This document shows positions 25,776-39,796 of a DNA stretch of 64,000 nucleotides, in pieces. The first letter of the stretch is position 1; every line of letters begins with the position of its first letter. The position numbers and the translations under genes were made by a program. The notes below the pieces were generated by a model that was not told the origin of the DNA, searched no databases, and saw only the letters and a list, made by a program, of their open reading frames with translations. Source of the DNA: Palsa-504 sp963739135 (GTDB lineage: Bacteria > Actinomycetota > Actinomycetes > Streptosporangiales > Streptosporangiaceae); contig CAVTZG010000017.1 of the NCBI GenBank assembly GCA_963739135.1, positions 1,069,354 to 1,133,353 of the forward strand. The letters run 5' to 3'.

Positions 25776-26552
25776 CTACAGCGTGCCCGCCGCGCGGAGC
25801 GCCGCGACGAGCTCGGCGGCAGCCGCGGCTGGGTCGGCGGTGTCGATGAGCTGGCCCTTGCGGGCCTTGCGCTCCGGGCGCGCCCGGCCGACGACGGTCA
25901 TGACCGCGTTCTGCTGTGGCACCTTGAGGGCCGCAAGCTCCAGGAGCTCGACCGGCTTCTTGGCCGCAGCGAGGAGTTCCTTCATGCCGGGCACGCGGGG
26001 TACCGCGGCATCGGCGGACGCGGCCAGCACGGCGGGCCCGGAGATCTCGAGCACCTGGACGCCGCCCGGGATCGCGCGCTCCACGCGCAGCGCGCCAGCC
26101 TGGCCGGTCACCGCGGCGACCTCGGCCACGGCCGGCCAGCCGAGCTCGCCGGCCAGTACGGTCGGCACCATCTTGGCCGCCACGTCGACCGACGAGTCGC
26201 CGGTGATGACTAGGTCCACGTCGCCGATATGCCGGATCGCCTCGGCGAGCACCGCGGCGAGCTCGGACCGGCCGGCCTCCCGCAGGGATTCGTCCTCGAC
26301 GATCACCGCACGGTCCAGGCCGCGCCCGAGGACGGCCTTGGACGCGATCGGCGCACCCACGCCCTTCCCTCCGACCGTCACGCCAATCAGCTCGGCGTCC
26401 GCTTCCTCGGCCAGATGGCGCGCCAGCTCCATGGCCACAGGGTCGTAGGTGGACAGGCCTGGCTTCGCCCGACTCCAGTCCACCGTGCCGTCGGCACGGG
26501 CCGTGGCCTCCTCCGGATCAGAGGTCCACTTGTAGGCGACCACAATCCTCAT
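25776..26552 (-). CDS. etfB: Electron transfer flavoprotein beta subunit (FixA)
   Basis: A 258-aa ETF beta that binds AMP or a second FAD. DPVAMELARHLAEEADAELIGVTVG and the later LVITGDSSVDVAAKMVPTVLAGELGWP are family motifs. The canonical Asp-Gln-Asp-Thr is replaced by Gly-Asp-Ser-Ser-Val-Asp, as in FixA-like groups. It lies 40 bp after the acyl-CoA dehydrogenase gene. Confidence 0.93.
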   Translation of the reverse strand: MRIVVAYKWTSDPEEATARADGTVDWSRAKPGLSTYDPVAMELARHLAEEADAELIGVTVGGKGVGAPIASKAVLGRGLDRAVIVEDESLREAGRSELAAVLAEAIRHIGDVDLVITGDSSVDVAAKMVPTVLAGELGWPAVAEVAAVTGQAGALRVERAIPGGVQVLEISGPAVLAASADAAVPRVPGMKELLAAAKKPVELLELAALKVPQQNAVMTVVGRARPERKARKGQLIDTADPAAAAAELVAALRAAGTL

Positions 26553-26592
26553 CGCGATCCTCCTGATGGCAGCGATATGCGGGCCGTTGTTC

Positions 26593-27732
26593 TCACCTCA
26601 GGTAGCTTCGCGCGATGACCATGCGCTGCACCTCGGACGTTCCCTCATAGAGTTCGGTGATCTTGGCGTCACGGTAATTCCGCTCCACCGGATAGCTTTC
26701 AGTGAAACCGTATCCGCCGTGGATCTGGATCGCACGGTCGCACACCCGGGTGGCGGTTTCCGAGGCGAACAGCTTGGCCATCGCCCCTTCCGTGCCATAG
26801 GGGCGGCCCTTGTCCTCGCACCATGCCGCGCGATAGGTGAGGAGCCGGGCCGCGTCCACCTGGGTGGCCATGTCGGCGATCATCCACTGGATGGCCTGCA
26901 AAGCCGCGATCGGCTTGCCGAACTGGACACGCTCCTTGGCGTAGGCCGCCGACGCGTCGAGTGCTGCCTGGGCGATGCCCACGGCCTGCGCGGCGATGCC
27001 GATCCGCCCGCCGTCGAGCGTCTGCATGGCGATCTTGAAACCGTCGCCCTCCCCACCCAGCAGCGCATCCCTCGGGATGTGGCAGTCGGCGAAGTACAGC
27101 GGCGGCGTGCTGGAACCGCGGATCCCCAGCTTGTGCTCGGCCTCGCCGACGGAGAACCCGGGGGTATCTTTCTCGACGATGAACGCGCTCATCCCGCGCG
27201 TCCCCTGCGCTGGATCGGTCTTGGCGAAGACGATGTAGATTTCGGCGAACGGGGCGTTGGTGATGAAGATCTTCGACCCGTTAAGGACGTACTCGTCGCC
27301 CTTCAGCGTCGCCGTGGTGGTGCCCGCGCCGGCGTCTGTTCCCGCGGCGGGCTCGGTCAGGGCGAAAGCCCCCAGGCGGCGGCCGGACGCCATGTCATGA
27401 AGGTACTGTTCCTGCTGAGCTTCGGTTCCGAACTTGTACACCGGGTAGGTGGCCAGGGAGGCGTGCGCCAACAGTATGACGGAAGTGGTCGCGCATGCTC
27501 TCGCCAGTTCCTCCGCCGCGATTATGTAGCTCACATTGTCGGCTCCCGCGCCGCCGAACTTCTCTGGGTAGGGCATGCCCATGATGTTCAGCTCCGCCAT
27601 CCTCGGCACGAGCTCGTAAGGAAAGCGATGATCACGGTCGACCTCGGCGGCGATCGGCGCCACCTCGGATTGCGCGAATTCCCTGATCGCGTCACGGATC
27701 AGGTGCTGCTCATCGGTCAACTCGAAGTCCAT
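26593..27732 (-). CDS. Acyl-CoA dehydrogenase, first gene of the Fix operon
   Basis: A 379-aa dehydrogenase starting MDFELTDEQHLIRDAIREF at the ATG at 27732, with GGGAGG upstream. FALTEPAAGTDAG binds FAD and substrate, and YRDAKITELYEGTSEVQRM contains the Glu-Gly-Thr signature. It is transcribed with etfB, etfA, fixC and fixX, a set that can carry electrons from acyl-CoA to quinone (or ferredoxin). The short-chain butyryl-CoA type is plausible. A perfect dormancy-type palindrome lies 185 bp upstream of the start. Confidence 0.94.
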   Translation of the reverse strand: MDFELTDEQHLIRDAIREFAQSEVAPIAAEVDRDHRFPYELVPRMAELNIMGMPYPEKFGGAGADNVSYIIAAEELARACATTSVILLAHASLATYPVYKFGTEAQQEQYLHDMASGRRLGAFALTEPAAGTDAGAGTTTATLKGDEYVLNGSKIFITNAPFAEIYIVFAKTDPAQGTRGMSAFIVEKDTPGFSVGEAEHKLGIRGSSTPPLYFADCHIPRDALLGGEGDGFKIAMQTLDGGRIGIAAQAVGIAQAALDASAAYAKERVQFGKPIAALQAIQWMIADMATQVDAARLLTYRAAWCEDKGRPYGTEGAMAKLFASETATRVCDRAIQIHGGYGFTESYPVERNYRDAKITELYEGTSEVQRMVIARSYLR

Positions 27733-27916
27733 GGTAAGGTACCTCCCTGAATATCGGTTGTCCCGGCAGCGATATTCGAGAATTGTATTCTGCTGGGCCC
27801 TCGTCGTTGGCGACAGCAGCCGGGTCTGAGGCCCTCGGTAATTTCCGGCCGACTGGAAATAACACGGCAAGGTTAATTCATCACATAAACATATGCCGAT
27901 CCAGGCCGGCCCGGTA

Positions 27917-27951
27917 GGGACGAAGGTCCCCGTGCGCGGGACTCGTGCCGC
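27917..27951. promoter_or_regulatory. Paired DosR/DevR-type boxes upstream of the acyl-CoA dehydrogenase-Fix operon
   Basis: GGGACGAAGGTCCC (27917-27930) is a perfect GGGAC-N4-GTCCC palindrome. A second box, GGGACTCGTGCCGC, starts 21 bp later at 27938 with a perfect left half. The patatin locus has the same arrangement, including the shared spacer GTGC. The site lies in the 256-bp gap between the DHODH-like gene and the dehydrogenase, which is otherwise A/T-rich near 27860-27900 as a promoter would be. Confidence 0.6.
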
Positions 27952-27988
27952 GGGGAACATCAGGTGACCGCCTTCCGGGGCGCGGGGG

Positions 27989-28989
27989 CTACCCGGGGAA
28001 ATAGGCCCTGCTGGCCTGTTGGACGGCGCTGAGGTAGCCATACCGCCCGAAGTCCTGCTGGGGGGTGTCGGCGGCCGGGGCGAGCAGCCCGCGGATTTCG
28101 GCCACGGAGCCGATTCCCTTGCGGTCCATCCAGGCGGTCAGCCCGTCGAGCAGCGCGGTCACCTGGCCGGGGCCGTGCCGCAGCAGCGCCGATGTCGTCA
28201 TCACCACGTCCGCGCCGGCCAGCAGGTAGGCGGCGACGTCATCGGCGGTTTCCACGCCGGTGCTCGCGGCGAGCGAGGAGCGCACCTGACTGCGCAGCCG
28301 GGCGATCCAGGACCGGGGCAGGGTGGCCTCGGCCGGGCTGGACAGCTTGAACCCGGTGCTGACCGTGAAGGTGTCGGAGTTGATGTCGGTCTGCATGAAG
28401 CGGTTGAACAGGACCAGCCCATCCGCGCCGGCCTGCTCCAGGCGGAGGGCCATGTCGCCGAACGAGCTGAAGTAGGGCGTCAGCTTGACGGCGACGGGGA
28501 CGCTGACCGCGGACTTGACCGCGGTCAGGATGTCGATGTACCGCTGTTCGGCGTCACGCCCGGGGATGAGCGGATCACCCGGCAGGTAGTAGATGTTCAG
28601 CTCGATCGCGGCCGCGCCCGCGGCCTGCATGGCGCGGGCGTAGTCGGTCCACCCGCCGAGGGTGCTGCCGTTGAGGCTGGCGATCACCGGGACCCCGGCT
28701 ACCGCGACGGCCCGCTCGATCAGGTCGAGGTACTGGCGGGGCCATGCGCTGGCGTCGGGGTCGACCAGGTAGCTCGTGGCCTCGCCGAAGCTGTCGATGC
28801 CGACCTCGGCCAGGCGTTCGTCCCGCTCGGCCTCGGCCCGGATCTGTTCCTCGAATAGCGACGGCAGCACGACGGCGCCCACGCCCGCCTCGGCGAGCCG
28901 CTCGATCCGGTCCACGGTCTGGGTCATCGGGCCGGCCGAGGCAACCAGCGGGTTACGCAGGTCCAGGCCCAGATATGTGCTGGCGAGGT

Positions 28990-28993
<4 letters not shown>
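27989..28993 (-). CDS. Dihydroorotate dehydrogenase-like flavoprotein
   Basis: A 334-aa TIM-barrel protein of the class I DHODH-like group (NPLVASAGPMTQ at the start, PVIASLNGS, IELNIYY, VAVKLTPYFSS, then TGVETADDVAAYLLAGADVV). It overlaps pyruvate:ferredoxin oxidoreductase by 4 bp, and this pairing recurs in many bacteria. It is unlikely to be the housekeeping pyrimidine enzyme. A redox partner role for the ferredoxin-linked genes is the better guess, but the substrate is unknown. Confidence 0.9.
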
Positions 28994-32640
<3,647 letters not shown>

Positions 32641-32643
32641 CGC

Positions 32644-34302
32644 CTACTCCGGAATCATCTCGATGGCGTGCACCGGGCACTGCTCGGAACAGATCCCGCA
32701 GCCGGTGCACCGGTCATAGTCGAATTCGTAGGCGTAGTCCGCCCCGTGCTCGTGGCCCCAGGGGCGGCTGGGCCGGATCTTGATGATCGCGTCCTCCGGG
32801 CAGGAACCGAAGCAACCGTCGCATTCGAAGCAGTTGCCGCAGGACAGGCAGCGGCCCGCCTCGTAGTGCGCCTGGTCTTCCCGCAGACCGCCGACTACCT
32901 CGGTGAAATCGGCGACGCGGCCAGCGGCCTCCTGCTCGGGCTGGTGCCTGCGCTCGGCGTCGGCGAAAAACCACGGATGCAGCCGGTCGAAGGTCGCCTG
33001 ATCGCGCTTGGGAAGCGAGTCCGCGGACCCGCCGCGCAGATACGCGTCGATGAAGCGGGCGGCTTTCTTGCCGTGGCCCACGCCGACCGTGACCGTCCGC
33101 TCGTCCGGCACCATGTCCCCGCCGGCGAACACGCCCGGGCAGCCCGTCATCATCGACGGTGACACCTCGACGGTCCCGTCCGGCTGGAATTCCACGCCTG
33201 GCACCTGCCGCAGGAACTCAGTGTCGGCGTCCTGGCCCACCGCCATGATGACCGTGTCGGCGGCCAGTGTCTCCAGCCGCCCGGTCGGATGCGGCCGCCC
33301 CGCCTCGTCCAGTTCCATGACCTCGACGGTCAGCTCGGGCCCCTCGAAGGCGGCTATGGTGCGCAGCCAGTTGATGCGCACGCCCTCTCGCTCGGCGTCC
33401 GTGGCCTCTTCCTCGTGCGCGGGCATCTGCGCCCGGCTGCGCCGGTAGACGATCATCGTGTCCTGGGCACCCAGCCGCCGGGCGACCCGCGCCGCGTCCA
33501 TCGCCGTGTTGCCGCCGCCGTACACCGCGACCCGGCGGCCGATCACCGGCCGGGCGCCGCCCGCGACGTCCCGCAGGAACGGCACCGCGTCGATGATCCG
33601 GCTCGCATCCCGGGCCGGGATGTCCACATGCTTGGACAGGTGCGCCCCGACCGCGACGAACACCGCGTCAAACCGCCCCTCGGCGCGTTCGGCGGCCAGG
33701 TCGGTGACCCGGTGATCGCAGGTCAACCGGACGCCGATCCCCCCGAGCCGGGCCAGTTCGCCCGCCAGCACGTCACGGGGCATCCGGTACGCGGGAATGC
33801 CGTAACGCATCATCCCGCCCGGTTCCGGGCTGGCGTCACGGATCTCCACCTCATGGCCCCGGCGGGCCAGGTGATAGGCCGCGGACAGGCCGCTCGGCCC
33901 CGCCCCGACGACCAGCACCCGCTTGCCTGTCCGGTGCGGCGGCCGGTCGAACTGCCATGCCTGCTCGAGCGCGAGATCGCCGAGGAACCGCTCGACCGAA
34001 TGGATCGAGACCGAGCTGTCGAGCTCGGCCCGGTTGCAAACGCTCTCACACGGGTGATAGCAGACCCGGCCATGGATGGCCGGGAACGGGTTGTCGGCGG
34101 TCAGCTCCCGCCAGGCCCGCTCATGCTGCCCGGCCTGGGTGGCGGCCAGCCAGGCCTGGATATTCTCCCCGGCCGGACAGCCCGCATTGCACGGCGGGAG
34201 CAGGTCCGTGTAGACGGGTGTCCGGGTCCGTACCGGTCCGGCCAGCGCGGAACCGTGCAGCAGGTCCGGCAGCGGGGTCAGATCACGCGGCGAGTGGCTC
34301 AT
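32644..34302 (-). CDS. GltD-like FAD/NAD(P) oxidoreductase with C-terminal ferredoxin domain
   Basis: A 552-aa Fe-S flavoprotein. The N-terminal Fe-S region has Cys38, Cys42, Cys81, Cys85 and Cys89. FAD binds at VVGAGPSGLSAAYHLARRG (about 131-149) and NAD(P) at VAVYGGGNTAMDAARVARR. A C-terminal extension adds CLSCGNCFECDGCFGSC and CTGCGICSEQC, a two-cluster ferredoxin. It resembles the small subunit of glutamate synthase, but no large subunit is present. Joined to nifJ, it most likely passes electrons between NAD(P)H and ferredoxin. Its start is preceded by AGAGGG. Confidence 0.92.
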   Translation of the reverse strand: MSHSPRDLTPLPDLLHGSALAGPVRTRTPVYTDLLPPCNAGCPAGENIQAWLAATQAGQHERAWRELTADNPFPAIHGRVCYHPCESVCNRAELDSSVSIHSVERFLGDLALEQAWQFDRPPHRTGKRVLVVGAGPSGLSAAYHLARRGHEVEIRDASPEPGGMMRYGIPAYRMPRDVLAGELARLGGIGVRLTCDHRVTDLAAERAEGRFDAVFVAVGAHLSKHVDIPARDASRIIDAVPFLRDVAGGARPVIGRRVAVYGGGNTAMDAARVARRLGAQDTMIVYRRSRAQMPAHEEEATDAEREGVRINWLRTIAAFEGPELTVEVMELDEAGRPHPTGRLETLAADTVIMAVGQDADTEFLRQVPGVEFQPDGTVEVSPSMMTGCPGVFAGGDMVPDERTVTVGVGHGKKAARFIDAYLRGGSADSLPKRDQATFDRLHPWFFADAERRHQPEQEAAGRVADFTEVVGGLREDQAHYEAGRCLSCGNCFECDGCFGSCPEDAIIKIRPSRPWGHEHGADYAYEFDYDRCTGCGICSEQCPVHAIEMIPE

Positions 34303-34726
34303 CGGTGTAGCCCTCTCTTCGTAGATCGATCAGATCCCAGCCTGGCCCGCCGGGCGGCCAAAGGGAAGGGGGGAAAGTCCTTCCTTCGTCCGCAGGGGCC
34401 TGACGGGCGGGAGCTTCGGAGTCAGCCCTCCCCGGGCGCGGGCACCGGAACGGGCTCGGCGTGCCAGATGTCACGGCAGTAGTCGCGGACGGTCCGGTCG
34501 GAGGAGAAGTAGCCCGAGCGCGCGGTGTTCAGGATCGACATCCGGGTCCACCGGTCCTGGTCGGCCCAGGCCGGCGCGACGGCCCGGTCGTGGCAGTCGA
34601 CGTAGGACCGGTAGTCGGCCAGGACCAGGTACTCGTCCCAGTCGAGGATCGAGGAGATGACCTGCTCGAAGGCCTCGTCGTCCCCGCCGGAGAAGACACC
34701 CGAGGTGAGGGCGTCGATGGCGGCCT

Positions 34727-36910
<2,184 letters not shown>

Positions 36911-36915
36911 CGGGG

Positions 36916-38448
36916 CTACCCTCCCGCCCCAGCGCGGAACAGGTTGCCGGCCGTGGCGTATTCGGCCAGCAGGGGTACCGGGGTGAACGCCGGATCACCG
37001 GTGGCCGCGTGCATCGCATCCAGGACGGCGACGACGTTCGCGGCGCCGGCTTCGTCGAGCATCTGAAGCGGCCCGCGGGGGTAGCCGCAGCCGAGCATCA
37101 TGGCGGTGTCGATGTCGGCGGCGCTGGCATAACCGTCCTGGACCATGCGGACCGCATCGTTGAACTGCGCGTAGGCGAGCGCCTCGACAAGGAAGCCAGG
37201 CCGGTCCCTGGAGATGACCGCCTTCAGCCGGATCCTGGCCGCGAGCGCGGCCGCCTTGGCGGCCGTGCCCGCCGCGGTCACATCGGGCACGACCAGCTCG
37301 GCGAGCCTCAGCTTGCCGGTAAGCGTCTCGATGATGTGGACACCGACCACATCGCCCGGGTGGCCCGCGGCCAGGGCCGCGTCCAGGACCCGGTGGCGCG
37401 GGTCTGCCGCCACTATGACCAGGCCGGTCTGGTCGGATGGCTTCGGCACGACGCTGATGCCGGCCGCGCTGATCGCGCCGGCCAGTTCGTCCAGCAGGCC
37501 GGCCGAGTCCCTGATCACCGCGACCGAATCGGGAACAGGTGCCAGCTCGTGGTCAGCGGTGGTGCTTGGCCTCCGGTAGTCATAGAACCCGCGCCCGCTC
37601 TTGCGGCCGAACAGCCTGGCGTCGCACAGCTTGCGCAGCAGGGGCGCGTGCACGTAGCGGGTGCCGCCGAACTCATCCTGGAGCGTCTCGAGGACCGCCA
37701 GGCACGTGTCCAGGCCGATCAGGTCCAGCAGGGTCAGCGGCCCCATGGGCAGGCCGAGTCCCACAGCGGCCGCCTCGTCGATGTCCTCCCTCGAGGCCTG
37801 CGCCGTTTCCAGCAGGTGTACCGCGTGGTTGAGGTAGGGCACTAGCAGCGCGTTCACGATGAACCCGGCCCGGTCACTGGCCGCCACCGGGGTCTTGCCC
37901 AGGTCACGGGACAGCAGGGTCAGTGTCTCGGCGATCTCCGGCGGGGTGAGGACGGTGGAGATCACCTCGACCAGCTTCATGACCGGGGCGGGATTGAAGA
38001 AGTGCATCCCCGCCACCCGGGCCGGATACCGCGTGCCGCCCGCGATCTGCGTGATCGACAGCGAGGAGGTATTGGTAGCCAGGATCGCATCGGGCCGGCA
38101 GGCCTCGTCCAGCTGGGCGAACAGGGTCTGCTTGAGCTCGATGCGTTCCGGGATGGCCTCTATCACCAGGTCGGCGCCGGCCACTCCGGCCGCGACATCG
38201 TCGGTGGGCCTGATCCGGGCGAGCATCTCGTCCCGTGCCGTCTCGGTGAGCTTTCCCCGGCTGACCGCCCGGTCCAGGGAGGCGTGCAGCCGGGCCATGC
38301 CCTGGTCAAGGAAGCTCTGGTTGATCTCGATCGCGTCGACTCGGCGGCCGCTGCGGGCCATCAGCTCGACGATGCCCGAGCCCATCAGGCCGAGCCCGAT
38401 CACCGCCACCTCGCGGATGTCGCCCGGCTGGATCACGCTGCTGGTCAT
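36916..38448 (-). CDS. 3-hydroxyacyl-CoA dehydrogenase (PaaH-like, two C-terminal domains)
   Basis: A 510-aa NAD-dependent enzyme starting at the ATG at 38448 (MTSSVIQPGDIREVAV). The Rossmann motif is VIGLGLMGSGIVELMARSG. The catalytic-domain segments GMHFFNPAPVMKLVEVI and DRAGFIVNALLVPYLNHA follow. A second 3HCDH domain at the C-terminus repeats DRPGFLVEALAYAQFNDA and MMLGCGYPRGPLQMLD. It oxidises 3-hydroxyacyl-CoA, for example 3-hydroxybutyryl-CoA, in beta-oxidation or the reverse. It ends 6 bp before the phosphorylase start, so the genes are co-transcribed. Confidence 0.93.
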   Translation of the reverse strand: MTSSVIQPGDIREVAVIGLGLMGSGIVELMARSGRRVDAIEINQSFLDQGMARLHASLDRAVSRGKLTETARDEMLARIRPTDDVAAGVAGADLVIEAIPERIELKQTLFAQLDEACRPDAILATNTSSLSITQIAGGTRYPARVAGMHFFNPAPVMKLVEVISTVLTPPEIAETLTLLSRDLGKTPVAASDRAGFIVNALLVPYLNHAVHLLETAQASREDIDEAAAVGLGLPMGPLTLLDLIGLDTCLAVLETLQDEFGGTRYVHAPLLRKLCDARLFGRKSGRGFYDYRRPSTTADHELAPVPDSVAVIRDSAGLLDELAGAISAAGISVVPKPSDQTGLVIVAADPRHRVLDAALAAGHPGDVVGVHIIETLTGKLRLAELVVPDVTAAGTAAKAAALAARIRLKAVISRDRPGFLVEALAYAQFNDAVRMVQDGYASAADIDTAMMLGCGYPRGPLQMLDEAGAANVVAVLDAMHAATGDPAFTPVPLLAEYATAGNLFRAGAGG

Positions 38449-38518
38449 TCGTGTTGCGCCTCTCGTCTTATGGTCGCGCGGCCCGCTCCGGGGCACCCGC
38501 GTGGCGCGGACCAGACGA

Positions 38519-38554
38519 GAGTCTTCGGTCCCGCCTCGGCGGGACCGAAGACTC
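38519..38554. terminator. 17-bp perfect hairpin terminator
   Basis: GAGTCTTCGGTCCCGCC (38519-38535) is followed after two bases by its exact complement (38538-38554). It separates the reductase gene upstream from the hydroxyacyl-CoA dehydrogenase gene and suggests that the promoter of the long minus-strand operon lies between 38449 and 38518. Confidence 0.8.
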
Positions 38555-38627
38555 AGCGCACTTGACCCACTCGGTTGACGACCGCTGGCACGACGTTACG
38601 CCGATCATTCGCCGCTGCGCCAGACGG

Positions 38628-38683
38628 TTACTTCAGCACAGTCACTTCAGCACAGTCACTTCAGCACAGTCACTTCAGCACAG
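38628..38683. repeat. Four 14-bp tandem repeats spanning the reductase stop codon
   Basis: TCACTTCAGCACAG is repeated four times with one mismatch in the outermost copy. The innermost copy contains the last codons and stop of the minus-strand reductase gene, and every copy carries the same TGA. This is a small variable-number repeat. Confidence 0.9.
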
Positions 38684-39427
38684 GGGGCCGCCCGCCACAT
38701 AGATAACCTGGCCGGAGACGAAGCCCGAGTCCTCGCCGACCAGGAAGGAGACAGCGGCCGCCACGTCGGCTGGCTGGCCGACCCGGTTTACGGGTATCTG
38801 CTTCTTGTAGGTCTCCACGAGATCCTCGAACGACATCTTCAGGCTGGTGGCCATGGCCGCGGTCATGTCGGTGGCGATGAAGTGGGGAGCGACCGCGTTC
38901 GCGGTGATCCCGAACTTGCCCATTTCCTTGGCGAGCGTCTTGGTGAAGCCCTCCACGCCGGCCTTGGTGGCGGAGTAGTTGGCCTGCCCGCGATTGCCGA
39001 GCGCTGATGACGACGAGATGTTGACGATCCGTCCCCATTTCTGCTCGGTCATGTACTTCTGCACCGCCCTGGTCATCAGGAACGGGCCGCGCAGGTTGAC
39101 GGCGACCACCGAGTCCCACTGCTCGTCGCTCATCTTGAACAGCATGGCGTCGCGGGTTATCCCGGCGTTATTGACCAGCACCGTCGGCGCGCCCAGCTCG
39201 GCGGCCACCCGCTCGACCGCGGCGTTCGCCTGATCGGTCTTGCTGACGTCGGCGCCGACCGCGAGCGCGCGCCCGCCGGCATTCTCGATCTCTTTCACGG
39301 TCCTCGCGCAATCGTCCTCGCTGAGGTCGAGGACCGCCACGGCCATGCCGTCTGCGGCCAGCCTGATAGCCACCCCGGCACCGATGCCGCGGGCTGCGCC
39401 TGTCACGATCGCGATCTTATGAGTCAC
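38675..39427 (-). CDS. 3-oxoacyl-ACP/acetoacetyl-CoA reductase (SDR family)
   Basis: A 250-aa SDR starting at a GTG at 39427 with GGAGAAG upstream. The cofactor motif VTGAARGIGAGVA and the structural NNAG (VLVNNAGITRD) are present. The catalytic Ser-Tyr-Lys appears in ISSSSALGNRGQANYSATKAG. The C-terminus GFVSGQVIYVAGG is typical. It may act as FabG or as the PhaB-type NADPH acetoacetyl-CoA reductase that supplies the PHA synthase. The phaA and phaC genes in this window support the second role but do not prove it. Confidence 0.92.
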   Translation of the reverse strand: MTHKIAIVTGAARGIGAGVAIRLAADGMAVAVLDLSEDDCARTVKEIENAGGRALAVGADVSKTDQANAAVERVAAELGAPTVLVNNAGITRDAMLFKMSDEQWDSVVAVNLRGPFLMTRAVQKYMTEQKWGRIVNISSSSALGNRGQANYSATKAGVEGFTKTLAKEMGKFGITANAVAPHFIATDMTAAMATSLKMSFEDLVETYKKQIPVNRVGQPADVAAAVSFLVGEDSGFVSGQVIYVAGGPLC

Positions 39428-39497
39428 TGGACTTCTCCTTCGTCCGAACAGACCGTGGCCCTCGGGTGAGTAAGGTTCCTGAGCTCGCGGCATTGTT

Positions 39498-39752
39498 TCA
39501 GTCCGTAACCTTCGTATGCCTGCAGCTTTCCGCCCGGCTAGTGACTTTGGTCCCGCTTGGCCAGTCCTTGGGGCCCTGAGGTCGCGGCGTCCTCAGCTCA
39601 TAGCGGGCGAGTGACCGCTCCGACCGCAGCGTCCGCTCGCGCTCACGGCTGGCATTGCCGGCCGCGTCGAGCCGCGCCCGTTCGGCCTCAATCTTTCCTA
39701 GCGCCGCCGGGCAGCTTCCGCCGCCACATGGTCCGGGCCGCACCGTCGGCAA
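39498..39752 (-). CDS. Hypothetical small basic protein
   Basis: An 84-aa frame with an Arg/Glu-rich, helix-like middle (LGKIEAERARLDAAG, then RERERTLRSERS) and a Lys/Arg-rich end. No family is recognised and the start is not supported by a clear ribosome-binding site. The gap 39428-39796 holds no other candidate. It may not be a real gene. Confidence 0.25.
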   Translation of the reverse strand: MPTVRPGPCGGGSCPAALGKIEAERARLDAAGNASRERERTLRSERSLARYELRTPRPQGPKDWPSGTKVTSRAESCRHTKVTD

Positions 39753-39796
39753 CGCGGGGCAGGCCCGTCTGGGGCCGGTTTGCCTAGGATGAAATA

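Noticed and set aside
23616..26213. An 865-codon open frame on the plus strand
   Set aside because: It lies antisense to fixC, etfA and etfB, has low-complexity Asp/Gly/Val/His-rich translation and no domain. It is a shadow of high-GC codon use.
23239..26552. FixABCX as evidence for nitrogen fixation
   Set aside because: No nif structural or accessory gene other than nifJ is present, and nifJ alone is common in non-fixing bacteria. An acyl-CoA-linked role fits the adjacent dehydrogenase better.
32644..34302. Functional glutamate synthase small subunit
   Set aside because: No large subunit is encoded nearby, and the extra C-terminal ferredoxin domain and nifJ linkage suggest a ferredoxin/NAD(P) role instead.
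34340..34400. A further dormancy-type box (GGACTTTCCCCCC on the minus strand)
   Set aside because: Only the left half resembles the consensus and the right half does not fit, so it was not counted with the five loci.
38628..38683. CRISPR or iteron origin
   Set aside because: The 14-bp units are directly adjacent without spacers and lie at a gene end. No replication protein or A/T-rich origin is nearby.
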